A stretch of DNA of 64,000 nt from Myxococcus virescens (GTDB taxonomy: Bacteria > Myxococcota > Myxococcia > Myxococcales > Myxococcaceae): positions 186,001 through 250,000 of the forward strand of contig NZ_FNAJ01000001.1 of assembly GCF_900101905.1 (NCBI RefSeq), given 5' to 3'. The notes under the pieces were generated by a model. It ran no database searches, was not told the origin of the DNA, and saw only the letters and a list, made by a program, of their open reading frames with translations. Positions 35,200 through 43,476 of the stretch are shown here, piece after piece; the first letter of the stretch is position 1; each line of letters opens with the position of its first letter. The position numbers and the translations under genes are program-made.

Positions 35200-35669
35200 A
35201 CAGCGAATGAGCGAGGCGCGCTCCCAGGGGCGTCAGAGTTCGGCGACCGCGAAGCGCGAGCCGGGGTTGAGTAGCTCGAACTCTACGAGGCGGGTCTCGG
35301 CGACATCGGCGTTCTTCGCGTTCTGCATGGGCGTGGCTGCCCGTCGCTAAAGACATACACGCTCTTGGGTTCAGATGAACCAAGTCCTCTTGGGCTGAAG
35401 GAGGACCTGATTCGAGGTGTTTGAAATAGTCGCGCGAATAGGCGGACCTCACCGGGTGCCAAGTGCCCGCCCCGCGCATCGCCAACCCAGGCGGAACGAT
35501 GACCGTGCGCGCCTCGCTCACTCGCATTGACGCGCTGCCTATTGGGAGACGGACCCATGCCCCAGCGGCCGAATTCTGGGCAGGCTCATCCGTCGCAACT
35601 GACGGAGCTACACGACGGGGAGGCGGCCCACTCCGCCTACACGGCCCCACGGAAAGTCATCGCACGCGT
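35200..35669. other. Stretch without a supported gene
   Basis: Only short frames occur. A 31-codon minus-strand frame (35233-35328; MQNAKNADVAETRLVEFELL...) looks protein-like and may be the tail of a lost gene. Nothing else is recognisable; lower GC and scattered stops suggest decayed accessory DNA. Confidence 0.4.
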
Positions 35670-35700
35670 TGACATGTCAGTGCGGAGGGCTGACACGTCA
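35670..35700. promoter_or_regulatory. Two TGACAYGTCA palindromes 21 bp apart
   Basis: TGACATGTCA (35670-35679, perfect palindrome) and TGACACGTCA (35691-35700, one mismatch) lie exactly 21 bp apart, two helical turns, on the same DNA face. They are 174 bases before the amidohydrolase start. This is the layout of a cooperative dimer operator. Confidence 0.5.
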
Positions 35701-35873
35701 GCGCTCTGGGTTGATGCGCCACGGGAGGACGCGAGCTGAACCTCTCCTCTGCTTTCCGTGGGAAGGCCTCTAACTGGAGGACTTGGCGCGCCCGTTGCAA
35801 TTGCCTTTGACCGAGGTGCCTCAGCACGCAGCGGCGCAGTTCGAAATTCACCCATAGCCACGAGGCGTAAACC

Positions 35874-37814
35874 ATGCACCACTCCCATCCGACCTGCACC
35901 CATTGTGGTTGCAACAATCCCTTGATGGATACTCTTGGCGAAGAGTTGTTGACCACCGATGCGTTCAGCCGCGTGCCTGAAGAGCATGCCGCGCGTGGGC
36001 CGGAGGCTCCGGAAAGCCTGCTCATCTACGGGGGCATCATCCGCCCGATGATCAACGGCTCGACGGAGGTGGTGGAGGCCATTGGCATCCATCAGGGCCA
36101 GGTCGTCGCCGCCGGCAAGCGCGCGGCGGTGGAAGCGGAGATGCAGAAACTTGGCATCTCGTTCAATACGCACGAACTGAAAGCCACCGAGACCCTATTG
36201 CCCGGGCTGATCGAACCGCACGTGCACATTGTGGCGTCGGCGATGATGGCGGGCTTCCCCGACATAGGGGCCTTCGAGGGGCAGTTCCTGCGGTCCGGCT
36301 ACAATGAGAATTGGCTGTCAGAACAGCTCAAGGCCGAGGCGGACTCCCACCACAGGTCCGATGACTGGGTCCTGGGGCGCGAGGTCGATCCAGCGCTCAT
36401 GCCGTTCACGGTGAACCCGCCGGGCGAGCTGAACAAACTGGTGACAATCGATGCCGACTTTCTCGACCGGCATGTCCCCAACAAGCCGGTCTTGCTCCTG
36501 AGCGCGTCGATGCACACCGCCTACCTGAACACGGCGGCCCTGAAGCTCACCTACGAAAACAGCACGGACTTGCAGAAGAAGTTCGACACGTTCGAGGATT
36601 ACAAGGACTCCAACAAGGGCCAACTTCAGGAGATTCCGGAGATGCAGCCGGCTCTGGCCGCCATTCCCCGGCGCCAAATGTTGGGAATAACGGCGCAAGC
36701 CGTGCTGAACCTGGCGCGACTGTTCGAAACGGCCGCGAAGCGGGGCGTGACCATGCTCTATGACGCGGGTCTGAACCAAGTCCAACTCAAGGTATTGAAG
36801 GCGTACCTGAAGGTCTACAAGTCGCATGTCCGCATTGGCGGGGCAAAGGTGATCCTGACGCCGGAGGATATCGGGGATGACCTGAAGCCGTACAAGCCCG
36901 TGGCCGCTTACGAGGACCTCTACATCGGGCACCTCAAGGTGGTTTCCGACGGGTCGAACCAGGGACTGACCGGATACCAGAACGCGGAATACCGCTGCGA
37001 CCCGGCGAAGAACCGCGGCAACTTCAACTTCCCCAATGTAGCGGCCTCGCAGCCGGACACCATGCCCCCGGAATTCGCGGATCTGGTGCAGAAGGCAGTC
37101 AACAAGAACTGGTCGCTGATGATCCATGCCAACGGAGACAAGGCCATTGAGTTCACGACGCAGGCCTATGTCAACGCGCTGAAGTCCCTGTCGCCGGAGC
37201 AACGAGCCGACCGCTGCGACCGGATTGAACATTGCTCGCTGCTCAGCCCCGAGCAGTTGAATACCATGTCTACATGGGGCATCTCTCCCAGCTTCCTCAT
37301 CGGTCACGTCGGCTACTGGGGCTATGCCTTCGACAAGGCGATCTTCGAGAAAGACAAGGCCCGCACCCTCGACTTGTGCAAGTCGGCGCTGGACCGAGGT
37401 CTGCGCATCACCTTTCACTGCGACTACAGCGTCAGCCCGCTCGGGCCGCTGCGGCAGATGGAGCAGGCGATTACCCGGATCATGGAAGCCGATCCGGACA
37501 AGGGCGTCCTGAACGAGGACGAACGCCTGACGCCGGAGCAGGCTTTGCGCGCCGTCACCTATGACGCGGCCTGGCATTGCCGGGCCGAAAACTGGGTCGG
37601 GTCGCTGAAGCCTGGCCACCTCGCCGACTTCGTGGTCCTGCAGCAGGACCCATTGAGCATGGGGAAGAAGCTGCCCGCACGGGGCCATGGCCACGATGTG
37701 GCGAGGACGGAGCAGGAGCTGCCGCCCGTTCAGGCCATCTACCAGCAGATGCGCGACATCAAGGTGCTGTCGACGTGGAAGGGCGGCGTTCGGCTCTACG
37801 CTGCGAAGGACTGA
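35874..37814 (+). CDS. YtcJ-like metal-dependent amidohydrolase
   Basis: 646 residues. An N-terminal CTHCGCNN segment precedes the amidohydrolase barrel: PGLIEPHVHIV carries the metal HxH, and IHANGDKAIE, RCDRIEHCSLL, TFHCDYS and HLADFVVLQQDP are the other family blocks of amidohydrolase_3. It should hydrolyse a C-N bond in an unknown small molecule. Base composition is lower in GC than neighbours and codon choice differs (many TTG and GAA), suggesting recent transfer. Paired palindromes upstream may regulate it. Confidence 0.85.
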   Translation: MHHSHPTCTHCGCNNPLMDTLGEELLTTDAFSRVPEEHAARGPEAPESLLIYGGIIRPMINGSTEVVEAIGIHQGQVVAAGKRAAVEAEMQKLGISFNTHELKATETLLPGLIEPHVHIVASAMMAGFPDIGAFEGQFLRSGYNENWLSEQLKAEADSHHRSDDWVLGREVDPALMPFTVNPPGELNKLVTIDADFLDRHVPNKPVLLLSASMHTAYLNTAALKLTYENSTDLQKKFDTFEDYKDSNKGQLQEIPEMQPALAAIPRRQMLGITAQAVLNLARLFETAAKRGVTMLYDAGLNQVQLKVLKAYLKVYKSHVRIGGAKVILTPEDIGDDLKPYKPVAAYEDLYIGHLKVVSDGSNQGLTGYQNAEYRCDPAKNRGNFNFPNVAASQPDTMPPEFADLVQKAVNKNWSLMIHANGDKAIEFTTQAYVNALKSLSPEQRADRCDRIEHCSLLSPEQLNTMSTWGISPSFLIGHVGYWGYAFDKAIFEKDKARTLDLCKSALDRGLRITFHCDYSVSPLGPLRQMEQAITRIMEADPDKGVLNEDERLTPEQALRAVTYDAAWHCRAENWVGSLKPGHLADFVVLQQDPLSMGKKLPARGHGHDVARTEQELPPVQAIYQQMRDIKVLSTWKGGVRLYAAKD

Positions 37815-37823
37815 GTCTGCTGG

Positions 37824-37855
37824 GTCCCCGGCCGGTCTGTCTGCCGGTCGGGGAC
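37824..37855 (+). terminator. Hairpin after the amidohydrolase gene
   Basis: GTCCCCGGCCGG and CCGGTCGGGGAC form a 12-bp stem with one G-T wobble and an 8-base loop, 9 bases after the stop. The following 294 bases (37856-38149) contain no supported gene. Confidence 0.6.
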
Positions 37856-38149
37856 ACCTCCTCGGAGATGAAACTGTGCAGTTGCGCGAGGTTCGTGGCC
37901 CCCAGGTCGTGGGCGATTGGAGTTGCCCCCGTCAAATCGGACATGGTCACCGAGAGTGGTTTACAGGTGCTGCCGGGGCCCCTCGGGAGGTCGGCCTCCG
38001 CCAGGCCTTGTCAAGCGGCACGCACGGCTGCCCCCTATGCCACCGCAATACGGACCCGGGAGGTCTTCCGGTACTGGCCTACGGAGCCAATGCCTCTCCC
38101 GGGACTATCTGCGCCCGCTCTGTGTCTCCCAGGAGGTAAGCGAAACGCG

Positions 38150-39628
38150 TTACGTCGCACGCGGCGGCCCGAACCATCGGGTCAGGGCCTCACGCAGCCC
38201 CTGGTCCGTGCCCTCCCCGACCCACGCAACGTGTCCGTCCGGTCGAATCAGCACCGCAGCGGGCGCCGTGACCGCGCCGAGCGCCGGGAGCTCCCACGCC
38301 CCCGTGTAGCGAGCAGCCACCGTCCGAACCCGGTCCACCCAGGGCGTGATGTCGAGCGTGCCGGGCTCGCTCAGGTTGAGCAGCACCGGCCGCGCGTCGT
38401 GCAACAGGTGGAACACGCGCCGCGGGCCGTCGGCGGTGACCAGGTCGAGGTCCGGCATGCGGCGCCCGAGCAGCGGGTGTCCGTTGCCCAGATCGTAGTG
38501 GACATCCAGCCCCGACATCATCGCCGCGTACTGCTTGCGTGGCCCGTCCATCCGCAGCAGCTCAGCCAGCGTCTCGCGCACGGCGTCCATCCGCGCGTCA
38601 CCGCGGCTCAGCGCGGTCTGCGCCATGGTCTTCCGCAGCGCACGGGCCGCGACGGGGTGCCGCTCGGCCTGGTACGTGTCGAGCAGACTCTCCGGCGAGA
38701 CGCCACGCACGACCTGGGCCAGCTTCCACCCCAGGTTCACGGCATCCTGCACACCGAGGTTGAGCCCCTGTCCGCCCATCGGAGAGTGCACGTGGGCCGC
38801 GTCGCCGGCCAGGAGCACCCGCCGGTCCCGGTAGGACGCCGCCTGCCGCGTCATGTCGGTGAACCTCGAGAGGTGCGTGGCGCTGCGCAGGCCGTAGTCC
38901 GTCCCGTAGAGCGCGACGAGCCCCTCGCGCAGCCCCTCGAAGGTCGGCGCGTCGCCCGTGCCGACCCGCTCCTCTCTCAACACGACGCCCACGCGTCCGT
39001 CCTCCAGCTTGCCCATGGCGTAGGTGCCCTTCTCGTCCCGGCGGATGCCGAACGCCGGCGCTCCGGTCATTTCGACCTCGGCGATGAGGTAGCTGATCGA
39101 CGCGTCCCACCCCGGGAACTCGATGCCTGCCGCCTTGCGGACGAGGCTGCGCCCCCCGTCGCACCCGACGAGGTACTTCGCCCGCAACACACGGCCGTCG
39201 GACAGCGCGACGTCGATACCGGTGTCGTCCTGCGCGAAGCCCGTCACCTCGCACCCACGGTAGATGGGCACCGCCAGTTCACCCACCCACTCCGCCAGGA
39301 TGCGCTCGAAGCGCTCCTGTAAGAGCGCGAGCCCATGGTTGTGACGCGTCGGGAAGTCGCTGAGGTCCAAATGCGCCTGCCCGAACGCAACATTCTGGAC
39401 CGCTTGCCCTTGCGAGGTGAAGCGCTCGACGACCCCTCGTTGATCGAGCACCTCCAGGCTGCGCGCGTGCAGGCCGCGCGCTCGAGAGCCGGCGACCTCC
39501 TGACTGGCGCGCCGCTCGACGATGGCAACGTCCACCTGCGCCAACGCCAGCTCCGCCGCCAGCATCAGCCCGGTCGGGCCCCCTCCAGCAATCACCACTG
39601 CGTGCTGTGTCACCACGTCCGCGTGCAT
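38150..39628 (-). CDS. FAD-dependent aromatic monooxygenase
   Basis: 492 residues from the ATG at 39628. The FAD motif GGGPTG is at 15-20, a DG-type motif VGCDGGRSLVRKAAG follows, and GDAAHVHSPMGGQGLNLGVQ is the second FAD block. A C-terminal thioredoxin-like domain starts near 385. This is the PgaE/MhpA/Rox class of flavin hydroxylases, which act on aromatic polyketides, phenols or rifamycins. No biosynthetic cluster is adjacent, so detoxification of an aromatic antibiotic is plausible. Confidence 0.87.
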   Translation of the reverse strand: MHADVVTQHAVVIAGGGPTGLMLAAELALAQVDVAIVERRASQEVAGSRARGLHARSLEVLDQRGVVERFTSQGQAVQNVAFGQAHLDLSDFPTRHNHGLALLQERFERILAEWVGELAVPIYRGCEVTGFAQDDTGIDVALSDGRVLRAKYLVGCDGGRSLVRKAAGIEFPGWDASISYLIAEVEMTGAPAFGIRRDEKGTYAMGKLEDGRVGVVLREERVGTGDAPTFEGLREGLVALYGTDYGLRSATHLSRFTDMTRQAASYRDRRVLLAGDAAHVHSPMGGQGLNLGVQDAVNLGWKLAQVVRGVSPESLLDTYQAERHPVAARALRKTMAQTALSRGDARMDAVRETLAELLRMDGPRKQYAAMMSGLDVHYDLGNGHPLLGRRMPDLDLVTADGPRRVFHLLHDARPVLLNLSEPGTLDITPWVDRVRTVAARYTGAWELPALGAVTAPAAVLIRPDGHVAWVGEGTDQGLREALTRWFGPPRAT

Positions 39629-39844
39629 TTCTCGGCCCTCCCGTTCCTGGATCGAAACGGGCGATGGTGGAGCACGACCGGGGGGGCTTGCGGCAATACC
39701 CGGGGTCTGGCATTTGCTGGCAGTGGAGAGAACGGAGAGGGCTGCCATGGCTGCTCCAACGGCCCGTCTCGGCCCCGGAAAGCGTGGACGCCTGCTCCCG
39801 CGCGTGGCGAGGCCAGATGTGCTCTCACCTCTCGGCCGCGCTCC

Positions 39845-39950
39845 CTACTCCTTCAGCTCGAGCAGAAAGCCGGTGCGGTCCTCGACGAGCGCGCGGGCGT
39901 CGTCGCCGAGCACGACGCGCGACACACCACCGAAGTGCCGGAAGGCCTCC
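39845..39950 (-). pseudogene. C-terminal fragment of a VOC/glyoxalase-like protein
   Basis: The minus strand ends with VSRVVLGDDARALVEDRTGF then LLELKE and a TAG stop, the typical last strand of VOC-superfamily proteins. No start codon or preceding beta-alpha-beta unit exists in frame, so only the tail of the gene remains. It occupies the gap between the monooxygenase and the next gene. Confidence 0.5.
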
Positions 39951-40002
39951 CCAGCCCTCCCGCCAGTCCTGCTGACGCTCGGGCTACTCGGAAGCGCCTC
40001 TG

Positions 40003-40767
40003 TCACGGCTCGACGATGAACGTGGTGTAGTCCACTCCGGTGTTGCCGGTGATGGGGTCGTATGCAGTCACGGTGACTTCGTAGATACCCTGCTGCTGAA
40101 CGGACAGCGCGGCCTCGAAGGTGCTGGTCTTCCCGGCGTACTTCAGGGGGAGTTGGGTGAGCGGCTTCCCGTTGTGCTTCACCGTGGCCTGCAGTTCATA
40201 CCGATTGGAGTCCCAGAGCCCCTTGGGCTCGGTAGGGCAGCCACACATGAGCGTGAGGTTGGCGCGAAGAGGAAGGGTGAGCTTCTTGTCGGCCGGGAGC
40301 TTGAAGAACTCGTGAGCTGACGGGGTCACCACGTTCATCACGAAGCCGGGCAGCTCCAGGATGAGGCCATCGCCCTCGAGGTGCTTGCCGGGCAGCATCC
40401 AGAGTTGGGTCGTGCTGGTGGCGAGTGCCTGCCGCTGCGCGAGGGGCCCGGACACCTCCACGGTCACCAGCCGCGGCTCGGTGAGGTCCAGGGTGGCCGT
40501 GAACTTCGCGGATGACTCATCCGCGAGCGGCGCCCCCCGCACTTGCGGCTGCTTCATCAGCGTCTGGGTGTTGCCTGTCGAGCCGGCTGTGACGCCGCTG
40601 GCCAGCACCTGGCCGGACTGCGCATCCCGGAGCACCACCCGCACGCCTCCCATGGACGTCCCGACGAACTTGCCGTCCCGAGCGAGAGCCCTCACGACCA
40701 GTCGTGTCTCGGCTGCCAGGGCCGTCGTGGAGAACAACAGCAGGGTCCAGAGAATGAGGCTTCGCAT
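40003..40767 (-). CDS. Secreted protein with Ig-like beta domains
   Basis: 254 residues with signal peptide MRSLILWTLLLFSTTALAA. The mature part is beta-rich, ending in a strand pattern GIYEVTVTAYDPITGNTGVDY characteristic of Ig-like or fibronectin-like modules. One CGC pair at MCGCP could form a disulfide. No enzyme motif is visible. Confidence 0.75.
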   Translation of the reverse strand: MRSLILWTLLLFSTTALAAETRLVVRALARDGKFVGTSMGGVRVVLRDAQSGQVLASGVTAGSTGNTQTLMKQPQVRGAPLADESSAKFTATLDLTEPRLVTVEVSGPLAQRQALATSTTQLWMLPGKHLEGDGLILELPGFVMNVVTPSAHEFFKLPADKKLTLPLRANLTLMCGCPTEPKGLWDSNRYELQATVKHNGKPLTQLPLKYAGKTSTFEAALSVQQQGIYEVTVTAYDPITGNTGVDYTTFIVEP

Positions 40768-41116
40768 GACTCGCTCCGTGTCCGAAGGTCTTGAGCCGAG
40801 CCGAATAACACGGCATGCGCACGAGAGTCGCAGTCCCAGGTGGAGAAACGCCTCGAGGCGGCACGGACAGAGGGACCTCGCGAGTGAGGAGTCGCTCGTT
40901 CAGCGCTGATTCCCCCCGCGAATGTCTTTCCGAGCGTCCACGTCCGCCCGCCCGAGTCGACAAAGGAGCGCACGCCGGGATTGGATTCAGCGGGGCTGCT
41001 GGAGAGGACCTTCTCGGACGGATTCACCGAGAAGCTTCCCTCTTTCCTGATCGCCCCTCTTCACCGACTCCACACGACTCGGGACTTGACCGGCACGGGG
41101 GCCGTCAGCGCGGAAT
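40768..41116. other. Intergenic stretch, no gene seen
   Basis: Between two minus-strand secreted-protein genes. Frames here are short or antisense shadows. It presumably carries the promoter of the Ig-like protein gene near 40770-40830; no clear -10/-35 pair is recognisable. Confidence 0.4.
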
Positions 41117-41638
41117 CTAGGGCTCCTGGCTTGTCAGGGGCGGGCTGACACCCTCGATGCGCGTTTGACCGTCCTTTCCGACCGCCAATCGGATTTGCGT
41201 CTTGCCATCGGCGTCACGGATCTCCACGGTCGCGACACCCCTCTCGTTGACACCGAGGGTGATGCGCTCTTGAGGGGAGTTCCCATCGTTCGAGCGAAGT
41301 TGAATCGAGGGCCTCCCGTGGATGGTTGAGACACACACGGCCTCATAGCCCTCCGCGCTGTCGAAGCACAGTCCGTGGAAGCCTCGCTCGTCCAGCATTC
41401 CAATCCCTCCCATCTCCTGGCCCGACGGGTCCAGGAACTGAAGCCCATAACCAGGCGCGGCACGTGGCCCCGGGAGGGGGGCCCCGATGCGGACACGCGT
41501 CTGTCCTTGCGCGTCCACAATGTTCAGTTCTCGAAGGTTCATTGATGTCGGCGGCGCCTGCTCCGTGCACGAGGCGAGCGCACCCGCCAACAAGACGACA
41601 CCTCCGGCCCACGAGGATTTGCCAAATGCACCACGCAT
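41117..41638 (-). CDS. Lipoprotein with repeated beta motif
   Basis: 173 residues from the ATG at 41638. The lipobox is ALASC (residue 22-26). The remainder alternates short strands (ELNIVDAQGQTRVRIGAPL; LQFLDPSGQEMGGIGML; VEIRDADGKTQIRLAVG) in which D-x-x-G-x-x-R/E recurs, as in beta-helix or fibre-like surface proteins. Function unknown. Confidence 0.75.
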   Translation of the reverse strand: MRGAFGKSSWAGGVVLLAGALASCTEQAPPTSMNLRELNIVDAQGQTRVRIGAPLPGPRAAPGYGLQFLDPSGQEMGGIGMLDERGFHGLCFDSAEGYEAVCVSTIHGRPSIQLRSNDGNSPQERITLGVNERGVATVEIRDADGKTQIRLAVGKDGQTRIEGVSPPLTSQEP

Positions 41639-41802
41639 GGAGGGCGACCTTTCTGGTTGAGAACCGACAATGGGGGTTCTGCATCGGCAGCATGAAGGCG
41701 CGCCGGGCGATATCGCAAGCCCCATGCGACACTCCATTCCATCGAGCCTTGTCAGGAACGAAAATCACCGGCCGTAAGGTCTCCTCGAAAGGAGCGGCGA
41801 CC

Positions 41803-41961
41803 ATGACGACGTTGACGATGCAGACGAACCCGATGAAGCGCAGCTATCGCAACAACCTCTGGTTCCAGCTCGACGCCGCCTCCAGCGCCCTTGTGAGCTT
41901 CGATTCGAAGTGCATCGTGGGATTTGACCGGATTGGCGGCCATCCGCCCGTCCCCTGCTGA
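41803..41961 (+). CDS. 52-residue peptide gene
   Basis: ATG with GGAG 8 bases upstream; the product ends with ...DSKCIVGFDRIGGHPPVPC. It has no hydrophobic leader. Two cysteines, 14 residues apart, one at the very C-terminus, and a Gly-Gly near the end are reminiscent of precursor peptides, but no modifying enzyme is adjacent. A strong hairpin 35 bases after the stop supports an independent transcription unit directly before the tRNA-like array. Confidence 0.5.
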   Translation: MTTLTMQTNPMKRSYRNNLWFQLDAASSALVSFDSKCIVGFDRIGGHPPVPC

Positions 41962-41996
41962 AGCTCGCGCTCCGTCACCGGCGCGCCAAGCCACGC

Positions 41997-42031
41997 AGAG
42001 GCCGGGCTCCCATCCAGGGGACCCGGCCTCT
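41997..42031 (+). terminator. Hairpin after the 52-residue peptide gene
   Basis: AGAGGCCGGG (41997-42006) and CCCGGCCTCT (42022-42031) form a perfect 10-bp stem with a 15-base loop, followed by cggctttc. It separates the peptide gene from the tRNA-like array. Confidence 0.6.
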
Positions 42032-42056
42032 CGGCTTTCAGGGCCCCCGCTCCTCC

Positions 42057-42142
42057 GGGGACGTAGAGCGTTAGGGGAGACGCGCGGGCCTGTAGAGCCC
42101 GAGCCCGACAGGGCCCGCTGGGTTCAACTCCCAGCGTCCCCA
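42057..42142 (+). tRNA. tRNA-Tyr(GTA)-like, class II
   Basis: Acceptor GGGGACG/CGTCCCC, D arm GCGT/ACGC, anticodon stem CGGGC/GCCCG with loop CTGTAGA (anticodon GTA at 42092-42094), variable hairpin GCCC-GACA-GGGC, T arm CTGGG-TTCAACT-CCCAG. The long variable arm fits Tyr. Position 37 is G rather than the usual A. No CCA is encoded. Confidence 0.75.
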
Positions 42143-42186
42143 TGCAGCACGAGCGTGGCCCGCCACGCCCAGTCGCACACACCTCA

Positions 42187-42257
42187 CGGGGTATCGCTCA
42201 AGGGTAGGGCACTCGTCTGATACGCGAGAAATCTCGGTTCGAGTCCGAGTACCCCGA
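42187..42257 (+). tRNA. tRNA-Ile(GAT)-like
   Basis: Acceptor CGGGGTA/TACCCCG, D stem GCTC/GGGC, anticodon stem CTCGT/GCGAG with loop CTGATAC (GAT), 4-base variable loop, T arm CTCGG-TTCGAGT-CCGAG. It starts with C1-G72 and has C38 in the loop, unlike ordinary tRNA-Ile(GAT), which is normally found in rRNA operons. Confidence 0.7.
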
Positions 42258-42333
42258 CAGACAGGCTATCTGACAATTGAATCGTCGTGATGAATGCATG
42301 CCGTCTGCTCGTTCCTGGGGCGGCACACAACAC

Positions 42334-42404
42334 ACCTCCGTAGCTCATTGGTAGAGCATCTGCCTCTTAAGCGGACGGCGAGGGTTCGAATCCCTCCGGA
42401 GGTA
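42334..42404 (+). tRNA. tRNA-Lys(CTT)
   Basis: Acceptor ACCTCCG/CGGAGGT, D arm GCTC-ATTGGTA-GAGC, anticodon stem TCTGC/GCGGA with loop CTCTTAA (CTT), T arm GAGGG-TTCGAAT-CCCTC. All stems pair; the 4-base variable loop is short. Confidence 0.8.
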
Positions 42405-42422
42405 TCTGAAGCAGCAACACAT

Positions 42423-42495
42423 ACCGGAGTCGTCTAACCAGCAAGGATGGCGGACTCTGACTCCGCAGGTGCAGGTGCAAAGCCTGCCTCCGGTT
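42423..42495 (+). tRNA. tRNA-Gln(CTG)-like with abnormal D and T loops
   Basis: Acceptor ACCGGAG/CTCCGGT, anticodon stem GCGGA/TCCGC with loop CTCTGAC (CTG), T stem GCAGG/CCTGC. The T loop is TGCAAAG, with G instead of U at position 55. The D stem is only GTCT/GGAT with wobbles, and its loop AACCAGCAA lacks the GG that normally docks with the T loop. Confidence 0.65.
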
Positions 42496-42549
42496 CCACC
42501 TTTCCACCCCTCTGAGCGTTTGCGCTCTCCTGGGGGAGTCGTTCGTCAT

Positions 42550-42617
42550 AGGCCGCGCTTTGGGAGCAGCTTGGACTCCAAATCCGCGCATGCAGGGTTC
42601 GATTCCCTGGCGGCCTG
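42550..42617 (+). tRNA. tRNA-Trp(CCA)-like, truncated D region
   Basis: Acceptor AGGCCGC/GCGGCCT, anticodon loop CTCCAAA (CCA), T arm CAGGG-TTCGATT-CCCTG. At 68 nt it is short: the linker at positions 8-9 is missing or the D stem is only GCT/AGC, and the anticodon stem TTGGA/TCCGC has one mismatch and one wobble. It may be non-functional as a decoding tRNA. Confidence 0.6.
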
Positions 42618-42631
42618 CTTTCGCAGCACAT

Positions 42632-42702
42632 GGGTACGTAGCTCAAGGGGAGAGCACTCGGCTTGCACCCGAGGGATCCGGGTTCGAATCCCGGCGAATC
42701 CA
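42632..42702 (+). tRNA. tRNA-Ala(TGC)-like
   Basis: D arm GCTC-AAGGGGA-GAGC, anticodon stem CTCGG/CCGAG with loop CTTGCAC (TGC), T arm CCGGG-TTCGAAT-CCCGG. The acceptor GGGTACG/CGAATCC keeps the G3-U70 pair, the alanine identity element, but has an A-A mismatch at 5-68. No CCA is encoded. Confidence 0.7.
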
Positions 42703-42712
42703 CTTCACCAAC

Positions 42713-42786
42713 GCCGGAGTAGCCCAATTGGCAGAGGCACCAGGTCGAGAGCCTGGAGGGTGCGGGTTCGACTCCCGCTTCCGGCA
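42713..42786 (+). tRNA. tRNA-like gene with loop TCGAGAG (anticodon GAG, C33)
   Basis: Acceptor GCCGGAG/TTCCGGC, D arm with GG, anticodon stem CCAGG/CCTGG, T arm GCGGG-TTCGACT-CCCGC. The anticodon loop reads T-C-GAG-A-G, so the nearly invariant U33 is C. GAG would be Leu, yet the variable loop has 5 bases, not the long arm of tRNA-Leu. Its role is doubtful. Confidence 0.6.
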
Positions 42787-42807
42787 TAACCCACGAGGCA
42801 TCGTGTC

Positions 42808-43350
42808 ATGGAGACGCTGGTCCTGAGTCAGTCTTTCGAACCTGTCGCACGTGTTCCCTGGCAACGCGCGGTGATGCTCATCTTCCAGGGCAAGGTCGAG
42901 GTGGTCGAGGAGTACGAGGACCGCGTCGTGCGCTCGGTGACAGTGGAGATTCGCATGCCCTCCGTCATCCGCTTCATCCGAGGTCTGCGCCGACGGCCCA
43001 AGGGCGTGAAGTTCAGCCGGGAGAACGTCTACCTGCGGGACCACTGCCGCTGCCAGTACTGCGGCATCAAGGTGACGCGCCCGGAGGCCACGTATGACCA
43101 CGTCCTGCCGCGCGCGCAGGGTGGCAAGACGAGCTGGGAGAACATCGTCATCGCGTGCGTGCCCTGCAATCAGAAGAAGGGCAACCGGACGCCGGAGCAG
43201 GCCCGCATGGCCCTGCGCACGGCGCCCATGAAGCCGAAGAAGGTGCCCGAGGCGATGCACCTGACGTTCCTGTTCGAGAAGGGCATGCCCATGTCCTGGG
43301 CGAAGTTCCTCAGGGACGTCGCCTACTGGCACGTGGAATTGCAGGAGTAA
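42808..43350 (+). CDS. HNH endonuclease
   Basis: 180 residues. The HNH core lies at about 75-130: zinc cysteines C82/C85 and C117/C120, the DH pair at 97-98 (YDHVLPRAQGG), and N112 in the ENIV segment. Free-standing HNH proteins of this size occur widely in bacteria. Here the gene starts 22 bases after the last tRNA-like gene of the array and is followed by hairpins and a tRNA-Ser-like gene, so it sits inside the array. Confidence 0.9.
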   Translation: METLVLSQSFEPVARVPWQRAVMLIFQGKVEVVEEYEDRVVRSVTVEIRMPSVIRFIRGLRRRPKGVKFSRENVYLRDHCRCQYCGIKVTRPEATYDHVLPRAQGGKTSWENIVIACVPCNQKKGNRTPEQARMALRTAPMKPKKVPEAMHLTFLFEKGMPMSWAKFLRDVAYWHVELQE

Positions 43351-43365
43351 GGCCGTGGGGAAAGG

Positions 43366-43387
43366 GGAGCCACCCGAGGTGGCTTCC
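43366..43387 (+). terminator. Hairpin after the HNH gene
   Basis: GCCACC and GGTGGC pair around CGA, extended by GGA with a bulged TCC, 16 bases after the HNH stop. No T-run. Confidence 0.45.
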
Positions 43388-43432
43388 GCCTCCTGAGTGT
43401 TCCGCCCCGGCGGTGGATGCACTCGGAGGTCC

Positions 43433-43456
43433 GGGAGTCCGCCAGAGGCGGCTCCC
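43433..43456. repeat. Strong hairpin between HNH gene and tRNA-Ser
   Basis: GGGAG-T-CCGCC and GGCGG-CTCCC pair with a 3-base loop (AGA) and one bulged T. Not followed by T residues; possibly RNA-stabilising or an attachment-like element. Confidence 0.45.
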
Positions 43457-43476
43457 ACCCCGACAGCCGCCCCGCG

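Noticed and set aside
42434-42787. Minus-strand frame of 117 residues (PGFEPGSLGCKPSALPLSY type) across the tRNA array
   Set aside because: It is the antisense of tRNA T arms, a well-known kind of spurious protein.
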